DNA from: Pseudoselenomonas ruminantium
GTDB taxonomy: Bacteria > Bacillota > Negativicutes > Selenomonadales > Selenomonadaceae
Length of the DNA stretch: 64,000 bases
Reading direction: 5' to 3'
NCBI GenBank assembly: GCA_015058655.1
Contig: SVBX01000001.1
Location: 62,001-126,000, forward strand
Position 1 is the stretch's first letter; every line of letters begins with the position of its first letter. A program made the position numbers and the translations under genes. The notes beneath the pieces are model-generated. The model was not told the origin of the DNA. It saw nothing but the letters and a program-made list of their open reading frames with translations, and ran no database searches. Below are positions 43,434-51,403 of the stretch, piece by piece.

Positions 43434-44159
43434 TCAATAGGAATTGTATTTCGCACGGATATAAGCCACCTGAATCACAGCGGGCACCGTAACACGATAT
43501 GCAGGCCCTGCTATGTCAATGGCAAGCCAAAGAGCATTCAGCGCTATGCCTACGGGACCGGCAAAAACTGAGATTGCCTTTGTCAGAGCCGCATTCCCAG
43601 CCACGCTGATTCCTCTGCCCAGGAGGGTTCTTGCCACAGCATTGGCTACGATTACGGATATCTTGTATGGGGAGAAGCCTGTTCTCAGAATCATTACCTG
43701 CAAGGCAGCGATGATGGCCTGCTTAGTAAGATGATTCACTTTTATATCAAGGCTATCAATCAGTTCCTTCATCTGTTTGTCATCCATCTCATCCAGTGCT
43801 TTGGTCAGGATTTTGCAAAGCAGGTTCATTTCGATGAGTGAAACGCTAGATTCAGAATTATAATTCACCTTCAGGTTGTCGCACACATCGCACAGGACCT
43901 CACGATATGGCACCCCCTGTCCACCACGGAGAAAGTTAGCGAAGGTATTGCCGCCAAAGCATTGCAACTCGGCAGCAATATCCTGCCAATACTCCCGCGG
44001 CCTATAACGGTTGTTTTGGTAGCCCGAGGTAGCAGAAAGTTCTTCAGTAAGCCGCAAATCACCATCCTCATCTCTTGTTAAATAATTTATCAGAACCTGC
44101 AAATCATCGTCTTCAGCAATGGACAGGATTTCCAGATCTTTATCGTTACGGTATGTCAT
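43434..44159 (-). CDS. YaaW/UPF0174 (DUF3944) family protein
   Basis: 241 residues homologous to E. coli YaaW over the full length by eye: DLEILSIAEDDDLQVLINYL, YWQDIAAELQCFGGNTFANF, LRGGQGVPYREVLCDVCDNL, and the end AYRVTVPAVIQVAYIR, where YaaW has YWQLIAGELQHFGGDSIANKLRG-like and AYRVTIPAVLQIACLR-like sequence. A hydrophobic stretch (AISVFAGPVGIALNALWLAI) near residue 200 suggests membrane contact. The function of the family is not established. It heads the operon that continues into the 77-residue, glycine-zipper, CARF and unknown genes, and has a shared promoter element 45 bp upstream. Confidence 0.82.
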   Translation of the reverse strand: MTYRNDKDLEILSIAEDDDLQVLINYLTRDEDGDLRLTEELSATSGYQNNRYRPREYWQDIAAELQCFGGNTFANFLRGGQGVPYREVLCDVCDNLKVNYNSESSVSLIEMNLLCKILTKALDEMDDKQMKELIDSLDIKVNHLTKQAIIAALQVMILRTGFSPYKISVIVANAVARTLLGRGISVAGNAALTKAISVFAGPVGIALNALWLAIDIAGPAYRVTVPAVIQVAYIRAKYNSY

Positions 44160-44203
44160 GATTTTTTCCTCCTCGTATTACGCTTGATTGACCTTCTACT
44201 TTT

Positions 44204-44233
44204 TATAACCATTCCCAAGCTGGATATTTGGCA
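44204..44233 (-). promoter_or_regulatory. Island promoter element 4, before yaaW-CARF operon
   Basis: TGCCAAAT, 16 bp ending GGGAATG, GTTATAAAAAGTAGA on the minus strand. It lies 45 bp upstream of ATG 44159. It is the only element before the operon that encodes the CARF protein. Confidence 0.65.
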
Positions 44234-44251
44234 TTTTCTCTCAATTTTTTC

Positions 44252-44329
44252 TCAGTCTCCGAAAATCCAGCTTCCAACACTGCCAATAAAGGCTACAACT
44301 GCTACATTCATATGAGTCATTTTTACCAT
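44252..44329 (-). CDS. 25-residue membrane miniprotein
   Basis: ATG 44329 to TGA 44252, with AAAGGA upstream. It reads MVKMTHMNVAVVAFIGSVGS and ends WIFGD. The first residues and the 5' leader match the 333-residue protein at 38979 (MAKTNHMN), and the end matches that protein's last residues (GGIGSLLFGDD). It looks like an internally deleted copy reduced to one hydrophobic helix. Whether it is active is unknown. Confidence 0.5.
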   Translation of the reverse strand: MVKMTHMNVAVVAFIGSVGSWIFGD

Positions 44330-44373
44330 AATGGATACATCCTTTCTTATAAGCTTGAAATCTTCTCATCTTG

Positions 44374-44403
44374 TATAACCACTCCTGGGAACGGCTTTTG
44401 GCA
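44374..44403 (-). promoter_or_regulatory. Island promoter element 5
   Basis: TGCCAAAA, 16 bp identical to element 1 except one base (AGTG for AGCG), GTTATACAAGATGAGA on the minus strand. It lies 45 bp upstream of the 25-residue gene, so promoter and gene start were copied together with the 38979 gene. Confidence 0.68.
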
Positions 44404-44444
44404 TTTCCTGCATATTTTTTTGCATTCCATTGCCCTTCAATATA

Positions 44445-44474
44445 TACCACCGTTCCTGTTGCTAACTTTTGGCA
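44445..44474 (-). promoter_or_regulatory. Island promoter element 6, diverged
   Basis: TGCCAAAA, then 16 bp ending CAGGAACG, but the second block reads GTGGTATATATTGA instead of GTTATA. It starts immediately after the T-run of the array 1 terminator. It may be weak or inactive. Confidence 0.45.
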
Positions 44475-44483
44475 TTTTGGGGC

Positions 44484-44512
44484 AAAAAAAATACAGGCTA
44501 TATGCCTGTATT
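44484..44512 (-). terminator. Terminator at leader-distal end of CRISPR array 1
   Basis: An 8-bp stem (ATACAGGC/GCCTGTAT) with a 5-nt loop is followed on the minus strand by seven T. It abuts the last, slightly degenerate repeat. It shows that the array is transcribed on the minus strand away from cas6. Confidence 0.8.
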
Positions 44513-44840
44513 ACGATACCGCAAGCGGTAAGGGCTGGCCATCAACGGTGAAGGGTCATGGGGTTGATCGTGAAATCTCTGTGTTACGATACCGCAAGCG
44601 GTAAGGGCTGGCCATCAACAATTGTATATTAGAAGAAAACGGCACCACGAGTTATGGTTACGATACCGCAAGCGGTAAGGGCTGGCCATCAACAGCTCTA
44701 GCATATGGACCACCAGTAAGACTATCACAGGTTACGATACCGCAAGCGGTAAGGGCTGGCCATCAACTATACGGAAAAGACAGGACAGGTTCATACTGAT
44801 AGTGTTACGATACCGCAAGCGGTAAGGGCTGGCCATCAAC
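44510..44840 (-). CRISPR. CRISPR array 1 (5 repeats, 4 spacers)
   Basis: Five 37-bp repeats start at 44510, 44583, 44657, 44731 and 44804, with spacers of 36-37 bp. The repeat carries the core ATACCGCAAGCGGTA and ends CTGGCCATCAAC on the plus strand. All five copies read GTAAGGGC where arrays 2 and 3 read GTATAGGC. The leftmost repeat has lost its first G, as expected for the leader-distal end. The leader is to the right, next to cas6. Confidence 0.97.
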
Positions 44841-45057
44841 TCTGTTGCCCGAAAAGCAGGTGAGAGTTGGGCTGAAATCCTGCTTTTTGAAAAGCTTCGC
44901 CATTTTTGGCGAAAATCCTGCTTGCTGCAGAAAAATGTGTTTGCAAAAACATACGGCCAGCCCCCTTTACCCCTTGCCACACCTGGCTTCAGCGTGTTTT
45001 CCCAAAAACTGAAAACCCTGACGGTAAATAGCCGCTTGCGGGATTCCGTTCAGGTTT
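44841..45057 (-). other. CRISPR leader 1
   Basis: The first ~110 bp next to the repeat (TCTGTTGCCC...GAGAGTTGGGCTGAAATCCTG, plus strand) are shared with the regions beside arrays 2 and 3, as expected for a leader with promoter and integration signals. At its far end a long inverted repeat (ACTGAAAACC at about 45008 and GGTTTTCAGT at about 45053) followed by T-rich sequence can terminate the cas6 transcript. It is more diverged than leaders 2 and 3. No gene is present. Confidence 0.8.
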
Positions 45058-45906
45058 TCAGTTTTTCCCTATGACACGCACCTGCCCCAGTCCGTGGGAA
45101 GTCCAGCGGCCTACTCCGGCAAATTCCGCATAGGCAGCAAGCAAAGCCAGGATTCCCCTGTCCGTTTCAGAAAGATTCGCCAGCCCATAGGTGAATCTGC
45201 CGACGAAACCTCTGGCACTGCGCCGGGGGGCAAGGTTGATTATGCAGCTCCTGCCCTGCCACTCCTGCGGCAGGACAGCAGCTGCAGCTTCTGCTGCCAG
45301 ATTCCTCGATATATCTCCAGGCATCTTAAGTGTTTCCCACTTATCCGCCAATGAGCCGAACACATACTCTGGCAAAGGCCAGGGGAAATCGTTCTTCCCC
45401 GACCTGAAAGTGGTGGCAGACTGAAAATCCACGGTTATAGATGCTGGCGGAGAGCAGGAGAAGCACTCTGCCAGCATCTCTATCGGTTCCACTATGCCGG
45501 AATACGCACATAGCTCCGGGTCGGCGCATATGCGCTGTACTTCGATCTGCAAGTTTCCCAGAGAAAAACGATAGCCTGGCTGCAGGCTTAGAAATGCCTG
45601 CAAGACCTCATCGCATAACGCCGTCACACGCCACCTCAGCAGCGTTCCTTCCACGATATGCAGGCGCCGGTCAGCTGCCCCTTTCTTTCCCTGATAGGCC
45701 AATTCAGCAGAGGTGAAAGGCTTGATGGACATTTGGTCATGGACATAAGCAGCCAGCGCCGGAGAGTAATCCTTCAATATCTTGAAACACAAGCCATGCA
45801 GCTGCTGCCCATGGTATAAGGGCAGACTATCGCTGGTTATGGCTCTCAGCTCGTATACTATAGCACCAATCATCTCAGATAACCATTCCTTATGTTTTCT
45901 TAACAT
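45058..45906 (-). CDS. cas6: CRISPR pre-crRNA endoribonuclease Cas6
   Basis: About 282 residues of the RAMP superfamily. The family C-terminal glycine-rich loop is FAGVGRWTSHGLGQVRVIGK, and an N-terminal ferredoxin-like part has YELRAITSDSLPLYHGQQLH. A histidine in LYHGQQLHG is a plausible catalytic residue. It cleaves within the repeat to release crRNAs. The start is uncertain: ATG 45906 has no clear ribosome binding site, and an ATG 12 codons in is possible. It is the last gene of the effector operon, 15 bp after the Csm6-like gene, and directly precedes leader and array 1. Confidence 0.88.
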   Translation of the reverse strand: MLRKHKEWLSEMIGAIVYELRAITSDSLPLYHGQQLHGLCFKILKDYSPALAAYVHDQMSIKPFTSAELAYQGKKGAADRRLHIVEGTLLRWRVTALCDEVLQAFLSLQPGYRFSLGNLQIEVQRICADPELCAYSGIVEPIEMLAECFSCSPPASITVDFQSATTFRSGKNDFPWPLPEYVFGSLADKWETLKMPGDISRNLAAEAAAAVLPQEWQGRSCIINLAPRRSARGFVGRFTYGLANLSETDRGILALLAAYAEFAGVGRWTSHGLGQVRVIGKN

Positions 45907-45920
45907 CAAATATACTGCTA

Positions 45921-47705
45921 CTATTTAGATTTACCAGCAACTAAACTAACCCAATGCTCCAGCGGGTTCAGGATCATAGCGCGTACCTCACCGACAGAAG
46001 TAATGTCTTCCGTGTTGGCATGATTGATTTGATTGCGCTCCACGCGGATATGGAAATACTCCTTCAGACATTCCAGCATATCGTTGTAGCGATAGCTGCT
46101 CCTGAGGTAGCCTTTATCATATAGCGATCTATAGCGGTCAGCGTGCTTGTTCCACTTATCATCCTGAATATTCAAAAATTCATTGCGCACTTCTTCGGCC
46201 ATAGCCCCTTCGCCATAGTCCTCGTTGGGGATGGCAAATAAATTGTAGATTTCCTGCTCTTGCAATTCGGCTATCCTGTTGGCAATGTTTTCCAAGGATA
46301 TGTCATAGCAGAAATCCTGCAACGACTTCTTTCTTTTGGCATGGCTCTGGCTTTCCTTGTGGAGGGTCCGCAAGACTTTCCCTAGCATGGCATATTTCTT
46401 TTCAAAATCCTCGAAGGAGAGCATCCGGCTTCTCAAGAAGATAAAATCATCTTCTGCCTTTTTCCTGTCATCGCAGAAGGAAACAATCTGAGAATACTTG
46501 GAGCTTTTCAAATCCCCAATTTTCTTATTGCCTGAGTTAAAAGCCAAGATATCCGCTTTGATGAACTCTGCCAAGGTCAGATTATCAGCATCATTTTTCG
46601 AATATCTGCTGCCATTGTCTACATAGGTGGAAATAAAATACTGCTGCCATGAACGCCCCTGCTTCCGGCCTTCTCTTTCGCAATAGAGCAGGACTCTTGG
46701 GTTATCCGTATAGGCAATTTTTTTATTAACCAGATATGACGGCAGCCATTCCGTGCAGAGAGTCATGGCCTGCTGCAGGAAGCCCTTGCGGGTACACCAG
46801 CGTATGATATCAAATTCTGTGGCTTGTCCCTGAATCAGCGGCCCGTATTCATGCTGAAGCGTGGTGATGATGCTGGCAAAGAGGTTCTCCTGCAGCGTGT
46901 CCCCATGATTTTCCTTGAAAGCCTTCAAGTAGACATTCAGCGTCTTCAGTTCATCCTTGATCAGGCTGGTCCTGCACATCTTGATGGCATCGGAGAAGCG
47001 CTGCATGGCTTCCAGCAGATTGCCAAGGGCTTCTGTCTTGGGCGCAGTCTTGAAGTATGCCTGCAGCCCTTCCACGCTGCCGAACTTGACGAATTCATCT
47101 GCGCCGTTGATCAGGTTGAACAGTCCCAGCAGCGAAGTGGCATCAAATACAGTCTGCCGTTCCGGGTCAGAGTAGAGGACTTTGCCAAGCTCGATGCCGT
47201 TATACTGCAAAAGCTGCATGATGGTCAGCATCATCACAGAATTATAGCGGAAGCCCCCGGTCATGTCAGCATAGAGCCTTATCCTGGCCTTGGGATGCTC
47301 CCTGGCATAGTCCATTATCTGCCCCGCTATCTTCGTGACATTTCGCAAGGATTCGTCAATATCGTCCAAGCCATCATAGTACCTTATACTGTGCAGCTTG
47401 CCCGACAGGCGCTCGTCAGCCTCTATGAGCCGCTTCTTGAGGAAATTGATATGCGTGAGTATGCCATACTGCTCCGTCTTTGGCGCATCATAAGTCTCCA
47501 CCTTCTCACTGGACACGAGGAAGACGGCATCCAGAGGATTATCTCCCAATTCACGCTGCACAGCGATGATGGCAGATTCATTGGTCTGTATAGCCGTATA
47601 AGGCTTCCCTCCAACGCCCCAGTAGCGGATGGGATTATCCACGCTCCTTTGCTGCACCAAGCTGACAAAGGCCAGCATGATATTATAAACAGGCTTATTC
47701 GGCAT
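45921..47705 (-). CDS. Csm6/Csx1-like CARF-HEPN ribonuclease
   Basis: 594 residues. The N-terminal CARF domain (about 1-190) shows MLAFVSLVQQRSVDNPIRYW, AVFLVSSEKVETYDAPKTEQ, RIRLYADMTGGFRYNSVMML, GKVLYSDPERQTVFDATSLL, matching TIGR02221-like CARF proteins. The long C-terminal part ends with a HEPN-type motif RNQINH (Rx4H) at about residue 560 (FHIRVERNQINHANTEDITS). It is predicted to be a promiscuous ribonuclease activated by cyclic oligoadenylate from Cas10. It is placed between the RAMP genes and cas6 in the effector operon. Confidence 0.85.
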   Translation of the reverse strand: MPNKPVYNIMLAFVSLVQQRSVDNPIRYWGVGGKPYTAIQTNESAIIAVQRELGDNPLDAVFLVSSEKVETYDAPKTEQYGILTHINFLKKRLIEADERLSGKLHSIRYYDGLDDIDESLRNVTKIAGQIMDYAREHPKARIRLYADMTGGFRYNSVMMLTIMQLLQYNGIELGKVLYSDPERQTVFDATSLLGLFNLINGADEFVKFGSVEGLQAYFKTAPKTEALGNLLEAMQRFSDAIKMCRTSLIKDELKTLNVYLKAFKENHGDTLQENLFASIITTLQHEYGPLIQGQATEFDIIRWCTRKGFLQQAMTLCTEWLPSYLVNKKIAYTDNPRVLLYCEREGRKQGRSWQQYFISTYVDNGSRYSKNDADNLTLAEFIKADILAFNSGNKKIGDLKSSKYSQIVSFCDDRKKAEDDFIFLRSRMLSFEDFEKKYAMLGKVLRTLHKESQSHAKRKKSLQDFCYDISLENIANRIAELQEQEIYNLFAIPNEDYGEGAMAEEVRNEFLNIQDDKWNKHADRYRSLYDKGYLRSSYRYNDMLECLKEYFHIRVERNQINHANTEDITSVGEVRAMILNPLEHWVSLVAGKSK

Positions 47706-47751
47706 ATATTGGCCTCCTTGGATTTTGAAGATTGGCAGAGCTGCCTGACCT

Positions 47752-49440
47752 TTATTTCACTTCATTAGCTGTCGGCAGTACCCAGCGGTATTGGAAAGGC
47801 TTTTCCGTATCATTAATATCCATAGCAGCAGTTTTCTGCTCCCACTCAGGGCTTGCGGTGTTCTTCCAGTCCAGCAGATGCGAAAGTTCGCGCTGCGAAA
47901 GCTGATAGCGGATATAATCCTTTGGGGACAAGCCGGTTTTCAGTTTCTCCTCGAACTCTGCTACATACCCAGAGAAGTCTGCCTCAGTTTCATCTGTATG
48001 CCACTGACCGCTGCCATCAAAGAGCTGCTTGTAATAAGAATCCCCATCAAGTTTAAGCGTGGCTTCTACGCGGATGCTGCCAAGGCCGATGGACTTGCCC
48101 TGACCGATTTTGAAGCAAAGTTCCTTGTCTTTCTGAGCCAGCTCAAATACCTTCAGCAAAGCCCCCAGTTCATCCTTGCTAAGGCGCTCAAAGCGTATCC
48201 TGCTCTGGAATACCTGGCCTGGTTTCACCGGATGTATAGGATGGGGACACACATCACTTGCTTTCTGCTCCGGATTTGCCCATGACATTTTCTTGTGCCA
48301 GTACATCTTATACCCGCGTATGCAGGCACCCCTGGAATCCCAATGCTTGATTTCCGTTTGGTCATCCTGGTTTAGATAGAGCTGGAAGGAAGTAGGCTTG
48401 GGGTTACTGAGAATCCGCGCATAGGCAGGATTTTCCTGGGCAGCCTTGCCGCTAACGCAAACTGCATTTTCAAAGGAGAGCCTGCTGCCCCACAGTTCCT
48501 TGCGGCCAAAAATCGCATCGGTATAGTCGATCGTATCCGTCTGCAAGCCTTGAGGGACGGCAGCACCAATGGAGTTTTTGTAAGGTATGCGATAAAATCT
48601 GCCAAAGCCGAAATGCCCTATCTGTCCATTTTCTTCCATATAGAAGCAAGGAGCCACAAAGTCTATCTCAGGCTCCCCCGTAAAGTCAGCGGCATCAGCG
48701 TTTCTCTTGCAGTATTGGGAGTCAAATATGTTTACACCTTTGCGTGTCTCATCAGTTTTGTATGCCTCTACCACGCCCTGCTCTACCAGAATTTTATTAG
48801 ACCAGTTTGGTATACTGTGGATTGTGTAATGATGTTTCCTTGGCATAGGCCCCGTATAGGTTGTAACGCCTTTACTCCAATCGTTCCCAACGCTTGGAGA
48901 TAAACGATTTATTGCTTCGGCTCTGCCATTCATTTCCTGGTAGTCCGTATTCACCATGTAATATTGATTATCGACCTTGTTGTGAAGCAAAAAACCTGCC
49001 TGTACATCATCTTTTTTTACACGGGATGTGTATGTCTGGCGAAGATAGCACTTTCTGGCGTCCGCCCCCTTGCTTGCGGCCATGGCGCGGAAATACAGAT
49101 GCTTATCGTTGAAATCGGCATCTTCCTTATCGCCGCGCATGGCACCGCAGGTCACGATCTTAAAGATATTTTTCACCATGCCCCGGATAGAACTGCCAGG
49201 TATGACTGGCACACCATTGGGGCTGAAAAACTCGCTGCCTCCGTTGCCCACGAAGATGCTGGTCATGGTCTTGATGGAAAGGCATATATAGCCGCTTAGT
49301 TTTCCCTTGGCCAGGACATGGCTGCGGTAGTTTTCCTGCCTTTCCTCGTCCGATTCGGCTCCGCCGTCAAAGGGAGCTGGCAATACCTTGGACGGCAGGG
49401 AGACAAAGTTGTACGGAGCTGTTGCTTGCCTGGGCATCAT
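47752..49440 (-). CDS. TIGR03986-like CRISPR-associated RAMP protein
   Basis: 562 residues. It has RAMP features: GYICLSIKTMTSIFVGNGGS, VPVIPGSSIRGMVKNIFKIV, IGHFGFGRFYRIPYKNSIGA, and the glycine-rich FKIGQGKSIGLGSIRVEATL near the end. The N-terminus (PYNFVSLPSKVLPAP) and the large size with long insertions fit TIGR03986, a Cas7-like family found with type III-D genes. It probably forms part of the backbone of the effector complex. The ATG overlaps the csx19 stop as ATGATG, so the genes are coupled. Confidence 0.85.
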   Translation of the reverse strand: MMPRQATAPYNFVSLPSKVLPAPFDGGAESDEERQENYRSHVLAKGKLSGYICLSIKTMTSIFVGNGGSEFFSPNGVPVIPGSSIRGMVKNIFKIVTCGAMRGDKEDADFNDKHLYFRAMAASKGADARKCYLRQTYTSRVKKDDVQAGFLLHNKVDNQYYMVNTDYQEMNGRAEAINRLSPSVGNDWSKGVTTYTGPMPRKHHYTIHSIPNWSNKILVEQGVVEAYKTDETRKGVNIFDSQYCKRNADAADFTGEPEIDFVAPCFYMEENGQIGHFGFGRFYRIPYKNSIGAAVPQGLQTDTIDYTDAIFGRKELWGSRLSFENAVCVSGKAAQENPAYARILSNPKPTSFQLYLNQDDQTEIKHWDSRGACIRGYKMYWHKKMSWANPEQKASDVCPHPIHPVKPGQVFQSRIRFERLSKDELGALLKVFELAQKDKELCFKIGQGKSIGLGSIRVEATLKLDGDSYYKQLFDGSGQWHTDETEADFSGYVAEFEEKLKTGLSPKDYIRYQLSQRELSHLLDWKNTASPEWEQKTAAMDINDTEKPFQYRWVLPTANEVK

Positions 49441-50018
49441 CTTGCATCTCCCTTCACGAAAACAGGCAGGATTGCCTTGAATCTGTAGTCCACATACCCT
49501 GCCTGGGCGGTCTGTTCATTTATGCCCACATAGCTGCGGGTCTCCAGGGCATAATATTCCGCTTCTGCATCTGTTGCGGGGAGCAGCATTTGCAGCTTGC
49601 GGTCACTATCAATCAGTCTCATATAGCCCTCTGCACATTCCTGGGCCTGCGTTCTCCTGCCCCAGAATCTGGAGGCTGAATCGACATACTCGGCTTCTTC
49701 ACCCTCATCATCTTTGCGATAGCGGCCTCGGAATCCGCCCCCTTGTTTCAGCAGGTGCAGTTCCTCATTTTCATTGAATATCCGCACTTCCAGCAGCAAG
49801 CAGTCCTTGGGATCTGCCTCCGGGAAATGCAGCTGCCCGCTTTCCCATTTGCCCCAGCTAATAGCATCTATATGCCAGAGGACAACAAATCCTGCTTGAA
49901 AATCCAGCTCCTGCAATTTGGCTTGCAAAGCAGCCATGGTGACAGGAATGTCTATATTCTTTATGAGGCTCTTTCCAGCCTTGATTTCCGTAGGCTTCAA
50001 AAGCGCTTCACGGCTCAT
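49437..50018 (-). CDS. csx19: Csx19-like type III-D protein
   Basis: 193 residues. The pattern fits the Csx19 (TIGR03984) family: FQAGFVVLWHIDAISWGKWE, LLLEVRIFNENEELHLLKQG, ASRFWGRRTQ, and the C-terminal AGYVDYRFKAILPVFVKG. Csx19 is a marker of subtype III-D. Its role in the complex is not well established. It overlaps the cas7-cas7 gene by 4 bp and the next RAMP gene by 4 bp. Confidence 0.8.
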   Translation of the reverse strand: MSREALLKPTEIKAGKSLIKNIDIPVTMAALQAKLQELDFQAGFVVLWHIDAISWGKWESGQLHFPEADPKDCLLLEVRIFNENEELHLLKQGGGFRGRYRKDDEGEEAEYVDSASRFWGRRTQAQECAEGYMRLIDSDRKLQMLLPATDAEAEYYALETRSYVGINEQTAQAGYVDYRFKAILPVFVKGDAR

Positions 50019-51403
50019 ATCCCCGCCCCCTTCATATTTATGAACGCATCAACAAATTCCTGCAGTTTCCCGACTTCCTCCGGGGGGATATTCTGGCCTT
50101 CCATGCGTGCGAGGGGCTTGCCCTTATAGTACAGATTTGCCTTCAGCCCCCGCAGCCTGCCATAGCCGATGGCTTTGCCGCTGCCGAGCGCAATCCGCCC
50201 AAGCCACGCATCTTTGAGCAAGAGCAGGGCCAGTCCTATCTCCCAGGACTGAGCCTGGCGGATTTCCCAGTGCACGGTCATGGCATGTTTATCCGGTTCC
50301 TTCTGCCAGACTGGCATCGAGGTAAACAGAGCCGAATCTATGGTGCCGCCTGTGAAGCGGTCTATCCTTATGCGTGTCTGCTGGTAAGGCTGCACAGCAT
50401 CGCTCAGGCAAAGCTCATCCACCAGGAAACGGCTGCGGGACTTAGGCGAAAGATGCTTGCGCAATTTCTGCGGATCAGGCCCCATAAGGGTCTCCAGCAT
50501 AGCCGTATCCATTCCCAGGGACTGGAGTATATACTCACAGCGATGGCGAAGCACTCCTTTGATGCTGGAGCCCGGCACCCGCCAATTCCCATCGCTGTCG
50601 CGCATCATGATGGCATCTATTTTGCCATCCTCTGCCTCGCCGCCAGTCAGATGGGATTTGTCACTGTCACGGACCATGAGGCCACCCTCCAGCACGAAAT
50701 CCGCATCTATCACGAAGCTATCTGCAGGATAAGCGTGCTCAGAAGCCTTTTTCTTGAACAGTATCCGCTTCTTGGATGGCTTGTCCAAAAAATAAGCCGC
50801 CGTATCATCCGCATTATGAAAATCATACACATCGATGTTAATGTCCTCAAGGACAGCTTTGCCAAAGCCTATAGCTGTGCGCGCCCCCAAATGGAAGCCA
50901 TCCGCCAGGTGATGGCCCAGCCGCATCAGCGTGTTTTCCAGCAAATCCCTGTCCTTTTCATGGATATTTCGCAGTATGAGCTCTGCGGCAAAGGTGCCAT
51001 GAGCGCCCTGATCTATGACCTCGTAGTCGAATTTGCCATGCTTGATGCCTGTCCCTGTCAGTCCGTCCAGATTGACACTATCACGATGAACAATCGTGGC
51101 ATTGCTGAGCTTTATATCATAGATGATGGCAGAGCTTTGCAGCTCCATGTCATAGGCGGAAGGCTCTTCCAAATCAGTACCAAAGATGAGTGCTGCCGCC
51201 CTTGGATTATCCGCTTCAATGTACTGGCGCAGCACACCTGCCAGAGAGGTGCCGGGGATAAAGGCATATCCATTCTTATCCTTCATTACCTGAATATCTG
51301 TCTGATTGCCTTCATCATGTTCTCCCATGCCTATCAGCAACGGGGCTTTCATCACCAGATGCCCTTCTATGCAAAGCTTGCCGCGAATGCTTTCCTCACT
51401 CAT
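50015..51403 (-). CDS. Cas7-Cas7 fusion (Csm3-like RAMP, two domains)
   Basis: 462 residues from ATG 51403. Two Csm3-like domains are in tandem. Domain 1 (about 1-200): GHLVMKAPLLIGMGEHDEGN with TDIQVMKD, YAFIPGTSLAGVLRQYIEA, and HLGARTAIGFGKAVL. Domain 2 (about 230-450): FVIDADFVLEGGLMVRDSDK, GKIDAIMMRDSDG, WRVPGSSIKGVLRHRCEYIL, and LGSGKAIGYGRLRGL. The aspartates in TDIQ and KIDAIMM lie where Csm3 has its target-RNA-cleaving residue. It builds the crRNA-binding backbone and cuts bound RNA. Such fusions are typical of III-D. Confidence 0.88.
   Translation of the reverse strand: MSEESIRGKLCIEGHLVMKAPLLIGMGEHDEGNQTDIQVMKDKNGYAFIPGTSLAGVLRQYIEADNPRAAALIFGTDLEEPSAYDMELQSSAIIYDIKLSNATIVHRDSVNLDGLTGTGIKHGKFDYEVIDQGAHGTFAAELILRNIHEKDRDLLENTLMRLGHHLADGFHLGARTAIGFGKAVLEDINIDVYDFHNADDTAAYFLDKPSKKRILFKKKASEHAYPADSFVIDADFVLEGGLMVRDSDKSHLTGGEAEDGKIDAIMMRDSDGNWRVPGSSIKGVLRHRCEYILQSLGMDTAMLETLMGPDPQKLRKHLSPKSRSRFLVDELCLSDAVQPYQQTRIRIDRFTGGTIDSALFTSMPVWQKEPDKHAMTVHWEIRQAQSWEIGLALLLLKDAWLGRIALGSGKAIGYGRLRGLKANLYYKGKPLARMEGQNIPPEEVGKLQEFVDAFINMKGAGI

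Noticed and set aside
44732..44980. Frames reading from the leaders into the repeats (also 58686-58979 and 61285-61494)
   Set aside because: They translate leader and CRISPR repeat DNA. Similarity among them follows from the repeats.
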